Origin: Fulvivirga sp039970995
GTDB taxonomy: Bacteria > Bacteroidota > Bacteroidia > Cytophagales > Cyclobacteriaceae
Reading direction: 5' to 3'
NCBI GenBank assembly: GCA_039970995.1
Contig: JBDVKW010000001.1
Span: 1 to 64,000 of the forward strand
Length of the DNA: 64,000 nt
Shown: positions 20,040 through 28,988 of the stretch, in pieces
Layout of the letters: each line of letters opens with the position of its first letter
How positions within the stretch are numbered: position 1 is the stretch's first letter
Notes under the pieces: generated by a model
What the model saw: only the letters and a program-made list of their open reading frames with translations
Database searches by the model: none
Told to the model about the DNA's origin: nothing
Made by a program: the position numbers and the translations under genes

Positions 20040-21956
20040 TTATTTTCTACGTTCGATATCTATTGAAGAAAACCTAGAACTATTACTTATAAATTCAGGG
20101 ACAATATCTTTCATTAAGCCTACAACCTTAAAATCAACTATTCTTTCAGAATTACGTTCTTGAAGAAAACGCTCTAAAGCCAAAATTTGCAAGTTTATTT
20201 TCTCAAAATCATACTCTTTTACTTTGGCTATAAGAATCTTTTCGTGATGAGTTGGTAATGAGTTCTCTTTATTTGCCAATAATTCCTCATATAACTTTTC
20301 TCCCATTCTCAATCCCGTATATACAATTTCAATATCTTTATACGGCTCATATCCTGATAACTGAATCATTTTTTTTGCTAAATCTACAATTTTAACAGAT
20401 TTACCCATATCGAACAGGAATATTTCTCCTCCCTTACCCATAGCTCCAGCTTCAATTACTAATTCACAGGCCTCACTAATAGTCATAAAATACCTTGTGA
20501 TATCTGGATGTGTTACAGTTACAGGACCACCTTGAGAAATTTGTTTTTTAAAAAATGGAATAACAGAGCCATTTGAGCCAAGAACATTACCAAACCTGGT
20601 GGTTACAAAGCGTGTTGCATCGTCTGTATTCATACTATTGAGACTTTGCACATAAATTTCGGCAATCCTCTTTGAACAACCCATCACGTTAGTAGGATTA
20701 ACTGCCTTATCTGTAGATACCATCACAAACTTATAGACACCACATTTTATGGCAATATCTGCCAGGTATTTTGTACCTAAAATGTTACATTTAACTGCCT
20801 CTGTAACATTTTCCTCCATAAATGGGACATGTTTATAAGCAGCAGCATGGTAAATTATTTCTGGCCTGTGAAAATCAATTATATTATATATTCGATTCTC
20901 ATCGGTTATATCAGCAACGTAAGGCTTTATATTGACCGACCCTTCCTCATTAATCGTTAATTCAAGATATAGTTCGTATAAAGAAGACTCAGACTGATCA
21001 ATCAATATTAATTCATGAGGTCCATATTCTATAAGTTGACGTACCAGCTCTTTACCAATCGAACCAGCTGCACCTGTAACCAAGACTTTTTTACCGTGAA
21101 TGTGGCCCAGTATAAGTTCGTTATTTAACTTGATCGAGTCACGTTCCAACAGGTCATCAATGTTTACTTCTTTAATCTGATTTAGACTGAGCTCTCCTTT
21201 GATCCATCTATCTAATGAAGGAACATTCCTTACCTTAAGGCCTGATATTAAACAATTGTCAACTATCTCATTCTTTCTATCAACTGAAAGGTGCTGTACT
21301 GCAATAACCAACTCCTTAATTTCATGCTTTTCTACAATATGTTTTAACTTATCAAAAGAATAAATAATTGTTCCGTTAATCTCCTTACCAACCTTATTGG
21401 TATCATCTTCAAAAAAAGCGACAGCTTTGTAGCTAGAATCAGCATCATCATCAAAGAGATGTTTAGTGATTATACCCATTTGTCCTGCACCAAAAATGGC
21501 AACATTCCGCTTATCCTTATAAAGGTTTCTATAGTAAGAAAAAATATTTTTTATTAGTAACCTGTATTGAAACATCAATACAAATGATGCAAGAAACGAA
21601 ATCAATATTACAGAGTAAGGGATAAGGTTAGTTCCTTGAACATAATGGTGGAGGAGGTTTACAAATGTTGTTAATAAGTGCGTGATTACAAGGGTACTCA
21701 ACACACGAAGTCCGTCTTTTAACCCAGTATACCTTACGATTCCAGCATAGCTTTTAGTAACAACAAGTGCTATTAAACATGCGATTGTGTTAACTAAAAT
21801 TCCTAGTTTAAAATCAAAGTTTGAAACATCTGTATAACTAAAATTAAAACGAAGTAGAAACCCTAAAAAAGTGGATATAGAAATAATAAATAAATCTATC
21901 AATATGATTACCCACCTTGGTAAAATCCTTAACTGAAGTAAAAATTTTGTTATCAA
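20040..21956 (-). CDS. Membrane-bound nucleotide-sugar 4,6-dehydratase (WbpM/PglF/CapD type)
   Basis: A 638-residue protein. Four to five N-terminal membrane segments (about residues 10-135) are followed by a CoA-binding-like Rossmann domain (IFGAGQMG, about 150) and a large SDR domain from about 290 (GAAGSIGKELVRQLIEYG). The catalytic region VSTDKAVNPTNVMGCSKR has the Met/Lys pattern of the WbpM/PglF group instead of YxxxK. These enzymes turn UDP-GlcNAc into the 4-keto-6-deoxy sugar that a DegT aminotransferase then aminates; that aminotransferase is the upstream neighbour, 11 bp away. The likely start is TTG at 21956, just after the neighbour's stop, since no ATG is near. It is the last gene of the polysaccharide locus. 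Confidence 0.93.
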   Translation of the reverse strand: MITKFLLQLRILPRWVIILIDLFIISISTFLGFLLRFNFSYTDVSNFDFKLGILVNTIACLIALVVTKSYAGIVRYTGLKDGLRVLSTLVITHLLTTFVNLLHHYVQGTNLIPYSVILISFLASFVLMFQYRLLIKNIFSYYRNLYKDKRNVAIFGAGQMGIITKHLFDDDADSSYKAVAFFEDDTNKVGKEINGTIIYSFDKLKHIVEKHEIKELVIAVQHLSVDRKNEIVDNCLISGLKVRNVPSLDRWIKGELSLNQIKEVNIDDLLERDSIKLNNELILGHIHGKKVLVTGAAGSIGKELVRQLIEYGPHELILIDQSESSLYELYLELTINEEGSVNIKPYVADITDENRIYNIIDFHRPEIIYHAAAYKHVPFMEENVTEAVKCNILGTKYLADIAIKCGVYKFVMVSTDKAVNPTNVMGCSKRIAEIYVQSLNSMNTDDATRFVTTRFGNVLGSNGSVIPFFKKQISQGGPVTVTHPDITRYFMTISEACELVIEAGAMGKGGEIFLFDMGKSVKIVDLAKKMIQLSGYEPYKDIEIVYTGLRMGEKLYEELLANKENSLPTHHEKILIAKVKEYDFEKINLQILALERFLQERNSERIVDFKVVGLMKDIVPEFISNSSRFSSIDIERRK

Positions 21957-21967
21957 AATATCGGTTT

Positions 21968-23092
21968 TTAACTAGATGTTAAATTTAATACAATTTCAAT
22001 TATTCTCTTTTGATCCTCTTTTGTTAGTGTGGTACCTGAAGGCAAGCATATACCTGAATTAAACAAATTTTCACTAACTCCATTCAGATAGCCAGGATAT
22101 TTCAAAAAAACGGGTTGCATATGCATTGGCTTCCACAGTGGTCTACTTTCAATGTTAGATGATTCTAACTTTTGAATTAACTCATCTCGAAACTCAGGGC
22201 CTCTATTAAAATTAAATACTGATAACCATCTATTGGAAACCGACATTTCTGATTGTATTTGATATTCCAATTTATTAATTGACTTAAATGCATTAAAATA
22301 CCTATCAAAAATTTTCCTCTTCTTAGTAACCCTATTATCTAAAACCTCCAATTGACCTCTTCCGATACCTGCACATATATTGCTCATTCTATAGTTATAT
22401 CCAATATCAGTATGATGGTAATAAAGCCTGTCAGATTTCGCTTGTGTTGATAAATATCGTGCCCTTTCAATTAATGATTGATCTTTAGATAATAATGCTC
22501 CTCCTCCCGATGTTGTAATTATCTTATTACCATTAAAAGAAAGGATACCCAAATGGCCGAAACTACCTAATTTTTTTCCTTTAAATGATGATCCTGCAGC
22601 CTCTGCAGCATCTTCGATTATCGGAATTTCGAATTCATGACTCAATTTCAAAATTTCATCAAAATCACGTGGTGGCACACCATATAAGTGAACAAGAATG
22701 ATAGCTTTGGGCTTTTTACCATTGGCCACTCTATCTTTTATGGCTGCTTCGAGAAGTTCGGCAGACATATTCCATGACTTTTGCTCAGAGTCTATGAATA
22801 TGGGTTTAGCTTTTTGGTAAATTATTGGGAAACAGGAACCTGCAAATGTAAATGATGAGCAAATGACCTCATCATCTTCTTTTACTCCTAATAATTCGAG
22901 TGCTATATGAATAGCTGCTGTGCCGGAGGATAAGGCCAGTGCCAGATTACCCTCAAAATAATCTTGCAGTTCATTTTCAAAATTTGACAAATTCGGACCG
23001 ACCGGGGCAATCCAGTTGCTATCGAACGCATTTTGTATGTACCCAATTTCTTGGCCTCCCATATGGGGTGGAGAAAGGTAAATTCTACTCAC
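21968..23092 (-). CDS. DegT/DnrJ/EryC1/StrS-family sugar aminotransferase
   Basis: A 374-residue PLP enzyme. SSGTAAIHIALELLGV binds the PLP phosphate region, EDAAEAAGSSFKGKKLGSFG is the family core, and the lysine in SFNGNKIITTSGGG (near residue 190) is the Schiff-base residue. With the WbpM/PglF-type dehydratase next to it, it probably makes a UDP-4-amino-4,6-dideoxy-HexNAc, as PglE does. PorR of Porphyromonas belongs to the same family and is needed for the lipopolysaccharide that anchors T9SS cargo. It overlaps the phosphoesterase gene by one base. Confidence 0.93.
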   Translation of the reverse strand: MSRIYLSPPHMGGQEIGYIQNAFDSNWIAPVGPNLSNFENELQDYFEGNLALALSSGTAAIHIALELLGVKEDDEVICSSFTFAGSCFPIIYQKAKPIFIDSEQKSWNMSAELLEAAIKDRVANGKKPKAIILVHLYGVPPRDFDEILKLSHEFEIPIIEDAAEAAGSSFKGKKLGSFGHLGILSFNGNKIITTSGGGALLSKDQSLIERARYLSTQAKSDRLYYHHTDIGYNYRMSNICAGIGRGQLEVLDNRVTKKRKIFDRYFNAFKSINKLEYQIQSEMSVSNRWLSVFNFNRGPEFRDELIQKLESSNIESRPLWKPMHMQPVFLKYPGYLNGVSENLFNSGICLPSGTTLTKEDQKRIIEIVLNLTSS

Positions 23093-23736
23093 TAATTAAA
23101 TCTATTTTTATTCAAATAATATTCCGTGCAGCTATCAGGATATCCTCGTGCTTTCATTTCATTAATAACGTAGTCAACATTATAAATAAGGTTCTTCATC
23201 GAGAACTCATCCTTTATTTGATCATAAATGCAATAGCTAATTACGTCAATATACTTACGGTTCTGGCCTACACTCCCAACATTTATAATGACATGATCAT
23301 CTGGGCAGCGTTTATAAAATTGGTAATGTGAATGTCCTATTATGAAGTTTGTATTCACATTCACAGCGGTATCTGCAAAAATATATTGATCGTTAATCGT
23401 ATGTTGCAATACATATTTTCCTAATTGTTCCGATTCCTGGTATTTCGCTATTTGGCTGAAAGCAGAAAAATTCTTTATACTTTGCTTAAAAAAATCTTGA
23501 ACTAGATCTGATTTTACCGGGCATCGCTTTTCTTCAAAGTACTCTTCATGATTCCCTTTAATGAGGACTGTATCCTCAAAATGCGCCAACATCTCCACAC
23601 ACTCCTGGCTCCATGGTCCATAGTTAACCACATCACCTAAGCAGATAAATTTGTCTACAGCATGCTTTTCTTTATTTAACATTTTTTCAAATGCAGGCAG
23701 GTTTCCATGAATATCGGAAAATATCAGATATCTCAT
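23092..23736 (-). CDS. Calcineurin-like metallophosphoesterase in sugar cassette
   Basis: A 214-residue metallophosphatase. The five metal-binding motifs are visible: SDIHGN (residues 7-12), CLGDVVNYG, KGNHEEY, a central His (QHT) and IIGHSHYQF. It is closest to the small YfcE/Ser-Thr-phosphatase-like group that hydrolyses phosphomonoesters or diesters. It sits by overlapping start/stop codons between the aminotransferase and the epimerase, which suggests a role in making or recycling a sugar phosphate intermediate of this pathway. The substrate is unknown. Confidence 0.88.
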   Translation of the reverse strand: MRYLIFSDIHGNLPAFEKMLNKEKHAVDKFICLGDVVNYGPWSQECVEMLAHFEDTVLIKGNHEEYFEEKRCPVKSDLVQDFFKQSIKNFSAFSQIAKYQESEQLGKYVLQHTINDQYIFADTAVNVNTNFIIGHSHYQFYKRCPDDHVIINVGSVGQNRKYIDVISYCIYDQIKDEFSMKNLIYNVDYVINEMKARGYPDSCTEYYLNKNRFN

Positions 23737-24608
23737 ACCTCAATTGATTTGATTCCTTCTTTGAGCTCTATGATGTTTTCAACTCCTAGCAATCTTTTCA
23801 TCAATGAATTGTTATATTTCTTTAATGGTACTTTTTTAGTGTTCAAAATTTCTATTTGGGATGTACTTCTATTTACAGTTTTACAGACTTGAGCCAACTC
23901 TAAAAGTGTAATTGGCTGCCCGGATGCAATATTTATTACACCATTGTAAGTGTCAATATTCAAGCATGTTTCTATCGAGTTCACAACGTTTTCAATATGA
24001 ATAAAATCTGCGTTATATTGAGCGTTTGAAATATCGATTGATTTATTTTCTAAAGTTTTCTTGTAAAAATTTAAAACCACACCTTGCTCCGTCATTTTAC
24101 TCCCATAAACACTTGACAGCCTAAGAATATTATACCCAATAGACATTTGACTACATACAGCATTAATTATTTGCTCACCTGCCAGCTTAGACATAGTATA
24201 TGGATAATGCCTGGATGTGTTGAACACCAATGTATCTTCGGATACTTCTCCTTTTTCAAATACACCATCATCAATTACAGCTAATGTTGAACAAAATATT
24301 ACTTTCCTGACCGTTGTACCCTTTAGCCAGGTCATTATGTTTTGCACTCCTTGTATGTTAACCTCAACTAAAGATTTAAAGTATTCTGCCGTATAGTTGG
24401 ATGTAGGCAATTGAGCAGAGCAAATAACAACACTATCAAAATTGCAGTCTAACTTAGAAAATGAATCTTCAGAAGTGATATCGAGTGAGATTTCTCTTCC
24501 TACACCGGTTAAGGATCTCGAGATTCCGGTTACTTTATATTGTGCCGAGAGCTTATTATACAAAGCAGTTCCTATATAACCAGAATGTCCAAACAGAGCT
24601 ACCTTCAC
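23733..24608 (-). CDS. NAD-dependent epimerase/dehydratase (extended SDR)
   Basis: A 291-residue extended SDR. GHSGYIG (residues 7-13) is the NAD-binding GxxGxxG, FCSTLAV carries the catalytic Ser/Thr and YPYTMSK the YxxxK pair. Such enzymes epimerise, dehydrate or reduce nucleotide sugars. It overlaps the phosphoesterase by 4 bases and is 2 bp from the ATP-grasp gene, so these three act as one unit. The substrate cannot be assigned. Confidence 0.9.
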   Translation of the reverse strand: MKVALFGHSGYIGTALYNKLSAQYKVTGISRSLTGVGREISLDITSEDSFSKLDCNFDSVVICSAQLPTSNYTAEYFKSLVEVNIQGVQNIMTWLKGTTVRKVIFCSTLAVIDDGVFEKGEVSEDTLVFNTSRHYPYTMSKLAGEQIINAVCSQMSIGYNILRLSSVYGSKMTEQGVVLNFYKKTLENKSIDISNAQYNADFIHIENVVNSIETCLNIDTYNGVINIASGQPITLLELAQVCKTVNRSTSQIEILNTKKVPLKKYNNSLMKRLLGVENIIELKEGIKSIEV

Positions 24609-24610
24609 AA

Positions 24611-25651
24611 CTAATTAAATGATTTAAACTGACCTCTAGGTTTTTCATTAATTTGATTTTGTTCAAATTCTTTCCATTCTTTTTGTGAAATAAAAAGATC
24701 AGAAATTGTTCGCAGCACCACGCCATTTTTTACATCAAACTGAAATGTCGTTTTATCCTTGAAGAAATAATCAAGAACGACTTGCAATTCATTAATACCA
24801 AAAATAGATCTTATAGGAGTTGTTCCACTAAACCTTGAGTTGATCTCAAAGACAACTGGCTCATTATTTCTAACTCGGAATTGGAAATTACATGGGCCTT
24901 CGATATTTAACTCAAGTGCCATCTTTGCAATTATTTCCTTAAACTTTTCATACCCTTCATGATAAGCCCTGTAAGTATTCCCATCTCTTAAGTCTCTTCT
25001 TAAAATTATATTGCTGAGTACTGTATCATTATAAATAATTACACCGGCAGTAAATTCTCCTTCGTCATCAGGAATACACTCTTGAATAATGTAATTAGTG
25101 TTAGATCTTATTACTTCATTTAGTTGTTGATCATTTTTAACCAGATGCAACCCAATAGACCTTGCACCTACTCTGGGTTTAGCAATAAGTGGAAAATCTA
25201 ATCCATGATCAAAAGAAAGTGCTTGATTTAAATCATCCGATAAAAATGATTTAGGATAAGGAAAATTATGATCTTTCAAAAATTGGGTAGTCAGCCATTT
25301 ATCATCGCCAATTTCTATGGCAGATGTGTTAGATACCACGATTTTCACAGAATACTCCTGCTCTAGCCGTTTTTTATTGTCACTAACAGTATAAAGTTCC
25401 ACATCTGTTCCAATGAATACTATATCAATTAGATATTGCTTTATAAATTCCTCAAGACGCGATATGTAATTATTCTCTTTGGCCAATGGAATAGTCACAG
25501 CCACATCGGCCAACCAATGTCCGGAAGATTTAAAATCTGGGTCTGCGGATATTATCTTTAGTTTGTAGCCTTTTACATCTCTTAATGTCCTTAAGATGCC
25601 TTGCCCAAGTAGAGCTCCCGCTCCAGTAACTAATACATTTATTTCAGTCAT
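24611..25651 (-). CDS. ATP-grasp ligase of polysaccharide cassette
   Basis: A 346-residue protein. An N-terminal Rossmann-like pre-ATP-grasp domain (TGAGALLGQGILRTL) is followed by an ATP-grasp core from about residue 110: FPLIAKPRVGARSIGLHLV is the ATP-binding lysine/glycine loop, YIIQECIPDDEGEFTAG the hinge, and FEINSRFSGTTP the metal-binding Glu/Asn motif. It resembles the carbamoyl-phosphate-synthase-like ATP-grasp group. Family chemistry is carboxylate activation as an acyl phosphate and ligation to an amine or other nucleophile, so it may acylate the amino sugar made nearby, for example with an amino acid. It overlaps the sugar transferase gene by 8 bases. Confidence 0.87.
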   Translation of the reverse strand: MTEINVLVTGAGALLGQGILRTLRDVKGYKLKIISADPDFKSSGHWLADVAVTIPLAKENNYISRLEEFIKQYLIDIVFIGTDVELYTVSDNKKRLEQEYSVKIVVSNTSAIEIGDDKWLTTQFLKDHNFPYPKSFLSDDLNQALSFDHGLDFPLIAKPRVGARSIGLHLVKNDQQLNEVIRSNTNYIIQECIPDDEGEFTAGVIIYNDTVLSNIILRRDLRDGNTYRAYHEGYEKFKEIIAKMALELNIEGPCNFQFRVRNNEPVVFEINSRFSGTTPIRSIFGINELQVVLDYFFKDKTTFQFDVKNGVVLRTISDLFISQKEWKEFEQNQINEKPRGQFKSFN

Positions 25652-26267
25652 TCTTTCGATCTTTTCGTATTTCTGAAAGCATGGGCATTGTAATGTCTTC
25701 CTGAGCGTTGATATCCTTTCCTTTCAGTACTTTCCAGATTGTCAAAAGTAATATTTTAAAGTCTAACCAAAAGCTTTTATTATGAACATAATAGATGTCA
25801 AGGTTTAGTTTTTCATCCCACGATATACTATTTCTTCCGTTGATCTGTGCCCAACCCGTTATGCCAGGTAAAACATCATGTCGCAATTGTTCCTCTTGAG
25901 TATAGTAGTTCAAATATTGCACAAGCAATGGCCTAGGCCCTACAAATGACATCTCCCCTTTTAGAATATTTATAAGTTGTGGCAATTCATCTAAAGAGAA
26001 TTTCCTTATCAATCCTCCTGTTTTAGTCAACCTTTTATGGTCTGGGAGCAAATTACCATCATCATCATAAAGGTCTTTCATCGTTCTGAACTTGTAAATA
26101 CTAAATGTTTTTCTGTTCAGTCCTACTCTTAGTTGTTTAAAAATGACATTCCTATCTATATCGTAATTGATAATAACCGCTGTAAGCAAAAACAAGGGTA
26201 AAAGTACAACTAGTAAAACAATTGCTATTAAGAAGTCTAAAGCTCTTTTTATATAAAAATAAGCCAT
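25644..26267 (-). CDS. Polyprenyl-phosphate phosphoglycosyltransferase (PglC type)
   Basis: A 207-residue monotopic phosphoglycosyltransferase. One N-terminal hydrophobic re-entrant helix (about residues 8-32) is followed by the GLNRKTFSIYKFRTMKD block, then SLDELPQLINILKGEMSFVGPRP with the catalytic Asp-Glu, and PGITGWAQINGRN. It transfers a phospho-sugar from a UDP-sugar to undecaprenyl phosphate, starting repeat-unit synthesis on the inner membrane. The short PglC-like form usually takes UDP-diNAc-bacillosamine or related sugars, which fits the dehydratase and aminotransferase downstream. Confidence 0.94.
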   Translation of the reverse strand: MAYFYIKRALDFLIAIVLLVVLLPLFLLTAVIINYDIDRNVIFKQLRVGLNRKTFSIYKFRTMKDLYDDDGNLLPDHKRLTKTGGLIRKFSLDELPQLINILKGEMSFVGPRPLLVQYLNYYTQEEQLRHDVLPGITGWAQINGRNSISWDEKLNLDIYYVHNKSFWLDFKILLLTIWKVLKGKDINAQEDITMPMLSEIRKDRKND

Positions 26268-26270
26268 AGT

Positions 26271-27401
26271 TCAAATTACAATATTTTTAACATTATCTGG
26301 AGAGTGAAATTTTGACGCCCTTCTGGAATTCTGTTTTAGGTCTTCAAGAAGTCCGCTATCTTTTGAAAGCTTAATGATACAATCTGCTAGTTTCATTTGC
26401 CTACCCCCTGATATATTGAAACCGCAAGAATACTTTTCAACCAATTGAGCTAATTCACTTTTTGGATGGGAGACAGTGATAATTGCACTTCCTGCAGCCA
26501 TGTAGTAAAAGACTTTACTAGGCACCGATAATTCAGCTGCTTTTTCGTCAAGTGTGACAATAGATACATCCCCCGATGTAATAGAGTACGGAAATTTCTG
26601 TTCATTTTGAAATGGTAAAACCTTTACATTAGTCAAATTATAATCTTTAATTTTTGACCTAAGCATTTTCTTTTTTTTACCATCTCCAATAAACAAGAAA
26701 TGTATATAATCAATGTCTTTTAAATCTATTGCTGCTTGAATTACACTTTCGAGATCGTGAGTTTCGCCAAAATTCCCTGAGTACAAGACAACAAACTTTT
26801 CATTTAGCTGCAATTCATTTCTAAACCAGTTTGCCTCTTTATTTATTGGTTTAATACTATGAGTATCTGCCCACATTGGAATTGTTTTTACAACATGTCC
26901 AACGTCTTTTAACTTATTACTCATAGAATTACTAATCGTATAAATGTTTTCAGCATGGGTATATGCTTTTGTATTTAAAAATCTCCAAAATTTAATTAAC
27001 CAGCTTTTTTCGTTAGCATACCCATAGCTCACAAAAGCATCAGGGTACAAGTCATAAATAAACAGGCTATACTTAACTCCAAAAAGGCGATTTAAAAACA
27101 AACATGTGAAAATGTTTAAAGGAGGGTTCGTAATGGCAAAAATCTTGAACTCCTTTTTTTTAATAATTAAGTAGAATAACGACATGGTAAAAAACCCTGC
27201 CCAGGACAAAATTCTCTTTAGTGTACTACTTCTTAAGTATTTGTTGAGTTTTACTTTTTTTACGCTATCCGAGAGTTGATTATGCGTACTTATGTATTCT
27301 CCATATAAGCAAGTGACATCATATCTGTTATTAAAATAATTAATAATATCAATTGATAAAGGTCCTATAACCTGATCTAAGTAGATGACTTTTTGCCTCA
27401 A
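26271..27401 (-). CDS. Glycosyltransferase family 4
   Basis: A 376-residue GT-B enzyme. The second domain shows FVVLYSGNFGETHDLESVIQAA, FLFIGDGKKKKML and the terminal ELSVPSKVFYYMAAGSAIITV with the sugar-nucleotide-binding region. The WbuB-like form is common beside PglC-type transferases and often adds the second sugar. The likely start is TTG at 27401, 3 bp after the preceding stop; no ATG is near. The acceptor and donor are unknown. Confidence 0.9.
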   Translation of the reverse strand: MRQKVIYLDQVIGPLSIDIINYFNNRYDVTCLYGEYISTHNQLSDSVKKVKLNKYLRSSTLKRILSWAGFFTMSLFYLIIKKKEFKIFAITNPPLNIFTCLFLNRLFGVKYSLFIYDLYPDAFVSYGYANEKSWLIKFWRFLNTKAYTHAENIYTISNSMSNKLKDVGHVVKTIPMWADTHSIKPINKEANWFRNELQLNEKFVVLYSGNFGETHDLESVIQAAIDLKDIDYIHFLFIGDGKKKKMLRSKIKDYNLTNVKVLPFQNEQKFPYSITSGDVSIVTLDEKAAELSVPSKVFYYMAAGSAIITVSHPKSELAQLVEKYSCGFNISGGRQMKLADCIIKLSKDSGLLEDLKQNSRRASKFHSPDNVKNIVI

Positions 27402-27404
27402 TGC

Positions 27405-27914
27405 TTATTTATATTTAATAAGTTCTGCTGGATTACCTATATAAATTCCATTGGCGTCCGTATCACGGAACACTACTGATCGAGCTCCAATAATGGACCC
27501 TTTTGCTATTTTTACATTAGGGCCTATAAACACATCTGCGGCTACCCAAACATTGCTTTCTATTATTATTTTAGATTTGATGAGATCAAAACCCGCTGAT
27601 TCGTAATCATGAGTTCCTGCACAAAGATGACTATGCTGGGAAATAATTACATTATCATGAATCTCTATTTGGCCCAGGTTATATATTTTAACCCCCCACG
27701 ATATTGTAACATTATCACCTGCAACCAACTTCCATGGAAATGTAACTTCAGAGGATGGAAATATTTTGAATCCTCTTCCTAATTTGGCTCCAAAAATGCT
27801 AAGTAAGAATTTTCTCCATCCATAAAAAAATCTGGGTGATAACCTAAAAAAGGGCCAAGTCAACCACCAAAGCAATCTATATACGTACTCGATTAAAGGG
27901 TAATTAAGGTTCAT
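27405..27914 (-). CDS. WcaF-like hexapeptide-repeat acetyltransferase
   Basis: A 169-residue left-handed beta-helix acyltransferase. From about residue 65 the sequence runs in hexapeptide repeats (VTISWGVKIYNLGQIEIHD, VAADVFIGPNVKIAKG), with a His in HLCAGTHDY as likely base. It resembles colanic-acid acetyltransferase WcaF. It probably O- or N-acetylates a sugar of the repeat unit in the cytoplasm with acetyl-CoA. It lies 3 bp from each neighbour. Confidence 0.9.
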   Translation of the reverse strand: MNLNYPLIEYVYRLLWWLTWPFFRLSPRFFYGWRKFLLSIFGAKLGRGFKIFPSSEVTFPWKLVAGDNVTISWGVKIYNLGQIEIHDNVIISQHSHLCAGTHDYESAGFDLIKSKIIIESNVWVAADVFIGPNVKIAKGSIIGARSVVFRDTDANGIYIGNPAELIKYK

Positions 27915-27917
27915 AAC

Positions 27918-28988
27918 CTAATTTAAAAGTGACCTATAGAATGTTAATTGTTTAGCAACTATCTGCTTAATAGCAAATTGGCTGTCTACATATTCTTTGG
28001 CAGCCCTGCTTAAACTTACAATCTTTTCTGAGGTGATTTCAGAAGTAAGCTCTAATTTTTTCTTAATAACCTCATTGTCATGAGAAATTTCATAAGTAAA
28101 GTCTGCACTCATAATTTCAGGAAAATTACAGCCTTTAGTAATTATAGGAATACAACCATGTGTCATTGATTCAATAATTGAAGAGGGAAACCCTTCACTT
28201 AATGAAGGCAAGACATAGAAATGACTGCTAAGTAAAAACTTCTCTTTTTCCCGTCCATATACTGCGCCTACCAACTTTATATTACTACTATTTTTAACTA
28301 GACTCTTAATTTTAACCAGTTCTCCTTCATCTGGACCTGCCACGACCAACTCGAAATTGAGATCGTTGTTCAGCTTTGAATTAACCCACGCCTCAACTAG
28401 AGCACATACACCTTTTTTGTAATGCAAACGTGCCATAAATATATAGCGTACCTTCTCAAATATTTTACCTGAATTCAGCACCGGTTTTATGCCGTTAGGA
28501 ATATGAATGATTTTATTGTTAAAATTTAAATCCAAAAGATTGTGATATTCCGGCTTTCCGACAGCAACTATACCATCTGCTGCTGAAAGGTATTTCTTTT
28601 CAATGAGGTGGAAATAGAAAAATTTCTTTAGCCTCTTATTCTTCATGGACCATGGCTCAAGCATACCATGTGGATATGACACCCAGTGATATCCCTTTTT
28701 TTTTGCTTTATAACCTAAAAATGTTGTCTTAGTCCAGGTACCATGGGTTATTACAATGGTATTTCCTAGCTCAAAATTTGAAATGTGAGCGATTACATCC
28801 TTTGGTTTTATGAATTTTAGTTGAGCATCGACCTGTTTCAGCTCACTCATTGGACTTGGTTCCTCTTTTAAGCTAATAATTACGGAATTTACATTGGGTT
28901 GATCTACTGCCAAAGTATTTGAAACTACAACATTCCAAAGCCCATAATTTATTTGTGATACATTAGAAAGAATGTGAATCAGGTTCAT
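27918..28988 (-). CDS. Glycosyltransferase family 4
   Basis: A 356-residue GT-B glycosyltransferase. VRYIFMARLHYKKGVCALVEAW marks the start of the C-terminal domain, and LPSLSEGFPSSIIESMTHGCIPII is the GT4 EX7E-type donor site. It begins with ATGA overlapping the stop of the polymerase gene. The sugar is unknown. Confidence 0.92.
   Translation of the reverse strand: MNLIHILSNVSQINYGLWNVVVSNTLAVDQPNVNSVIISLKEEPSPMSELKQVDAQLKFIKPKDVIAHISNFELGNTIVITHGTWTKTTFLGYKAKKKGYHWVSYPHGMLEPWSMKNKRLKKFFYFHLIEKKYLSAADGIVAVGKPEYHNLLDLNFNNKIIHIPNGIKPVLNSGKIFEKVRYIFMARLHYKKGVCALVEAWVNSKLNNDLNFELVVAGPDEGELVKIKSLVKNSSNIKLVGAVYGREKEKFLLSSHFYVLPSLSEGFPSSIIESMTHGCIPIITKGCNFPEIMSADFTYEISHDNEVIKKKLELTSEITSEKIVSLSRAAKEYVDSQFAIKQIVAKQLTFYRSLLN

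Noticed and set aside
24611..25651. RiPP or peptide-maturation ATP-grasp system
   Set aside because: No precursor peptide, protease or transporter is nearby; all neighbours are sugar enzymes.
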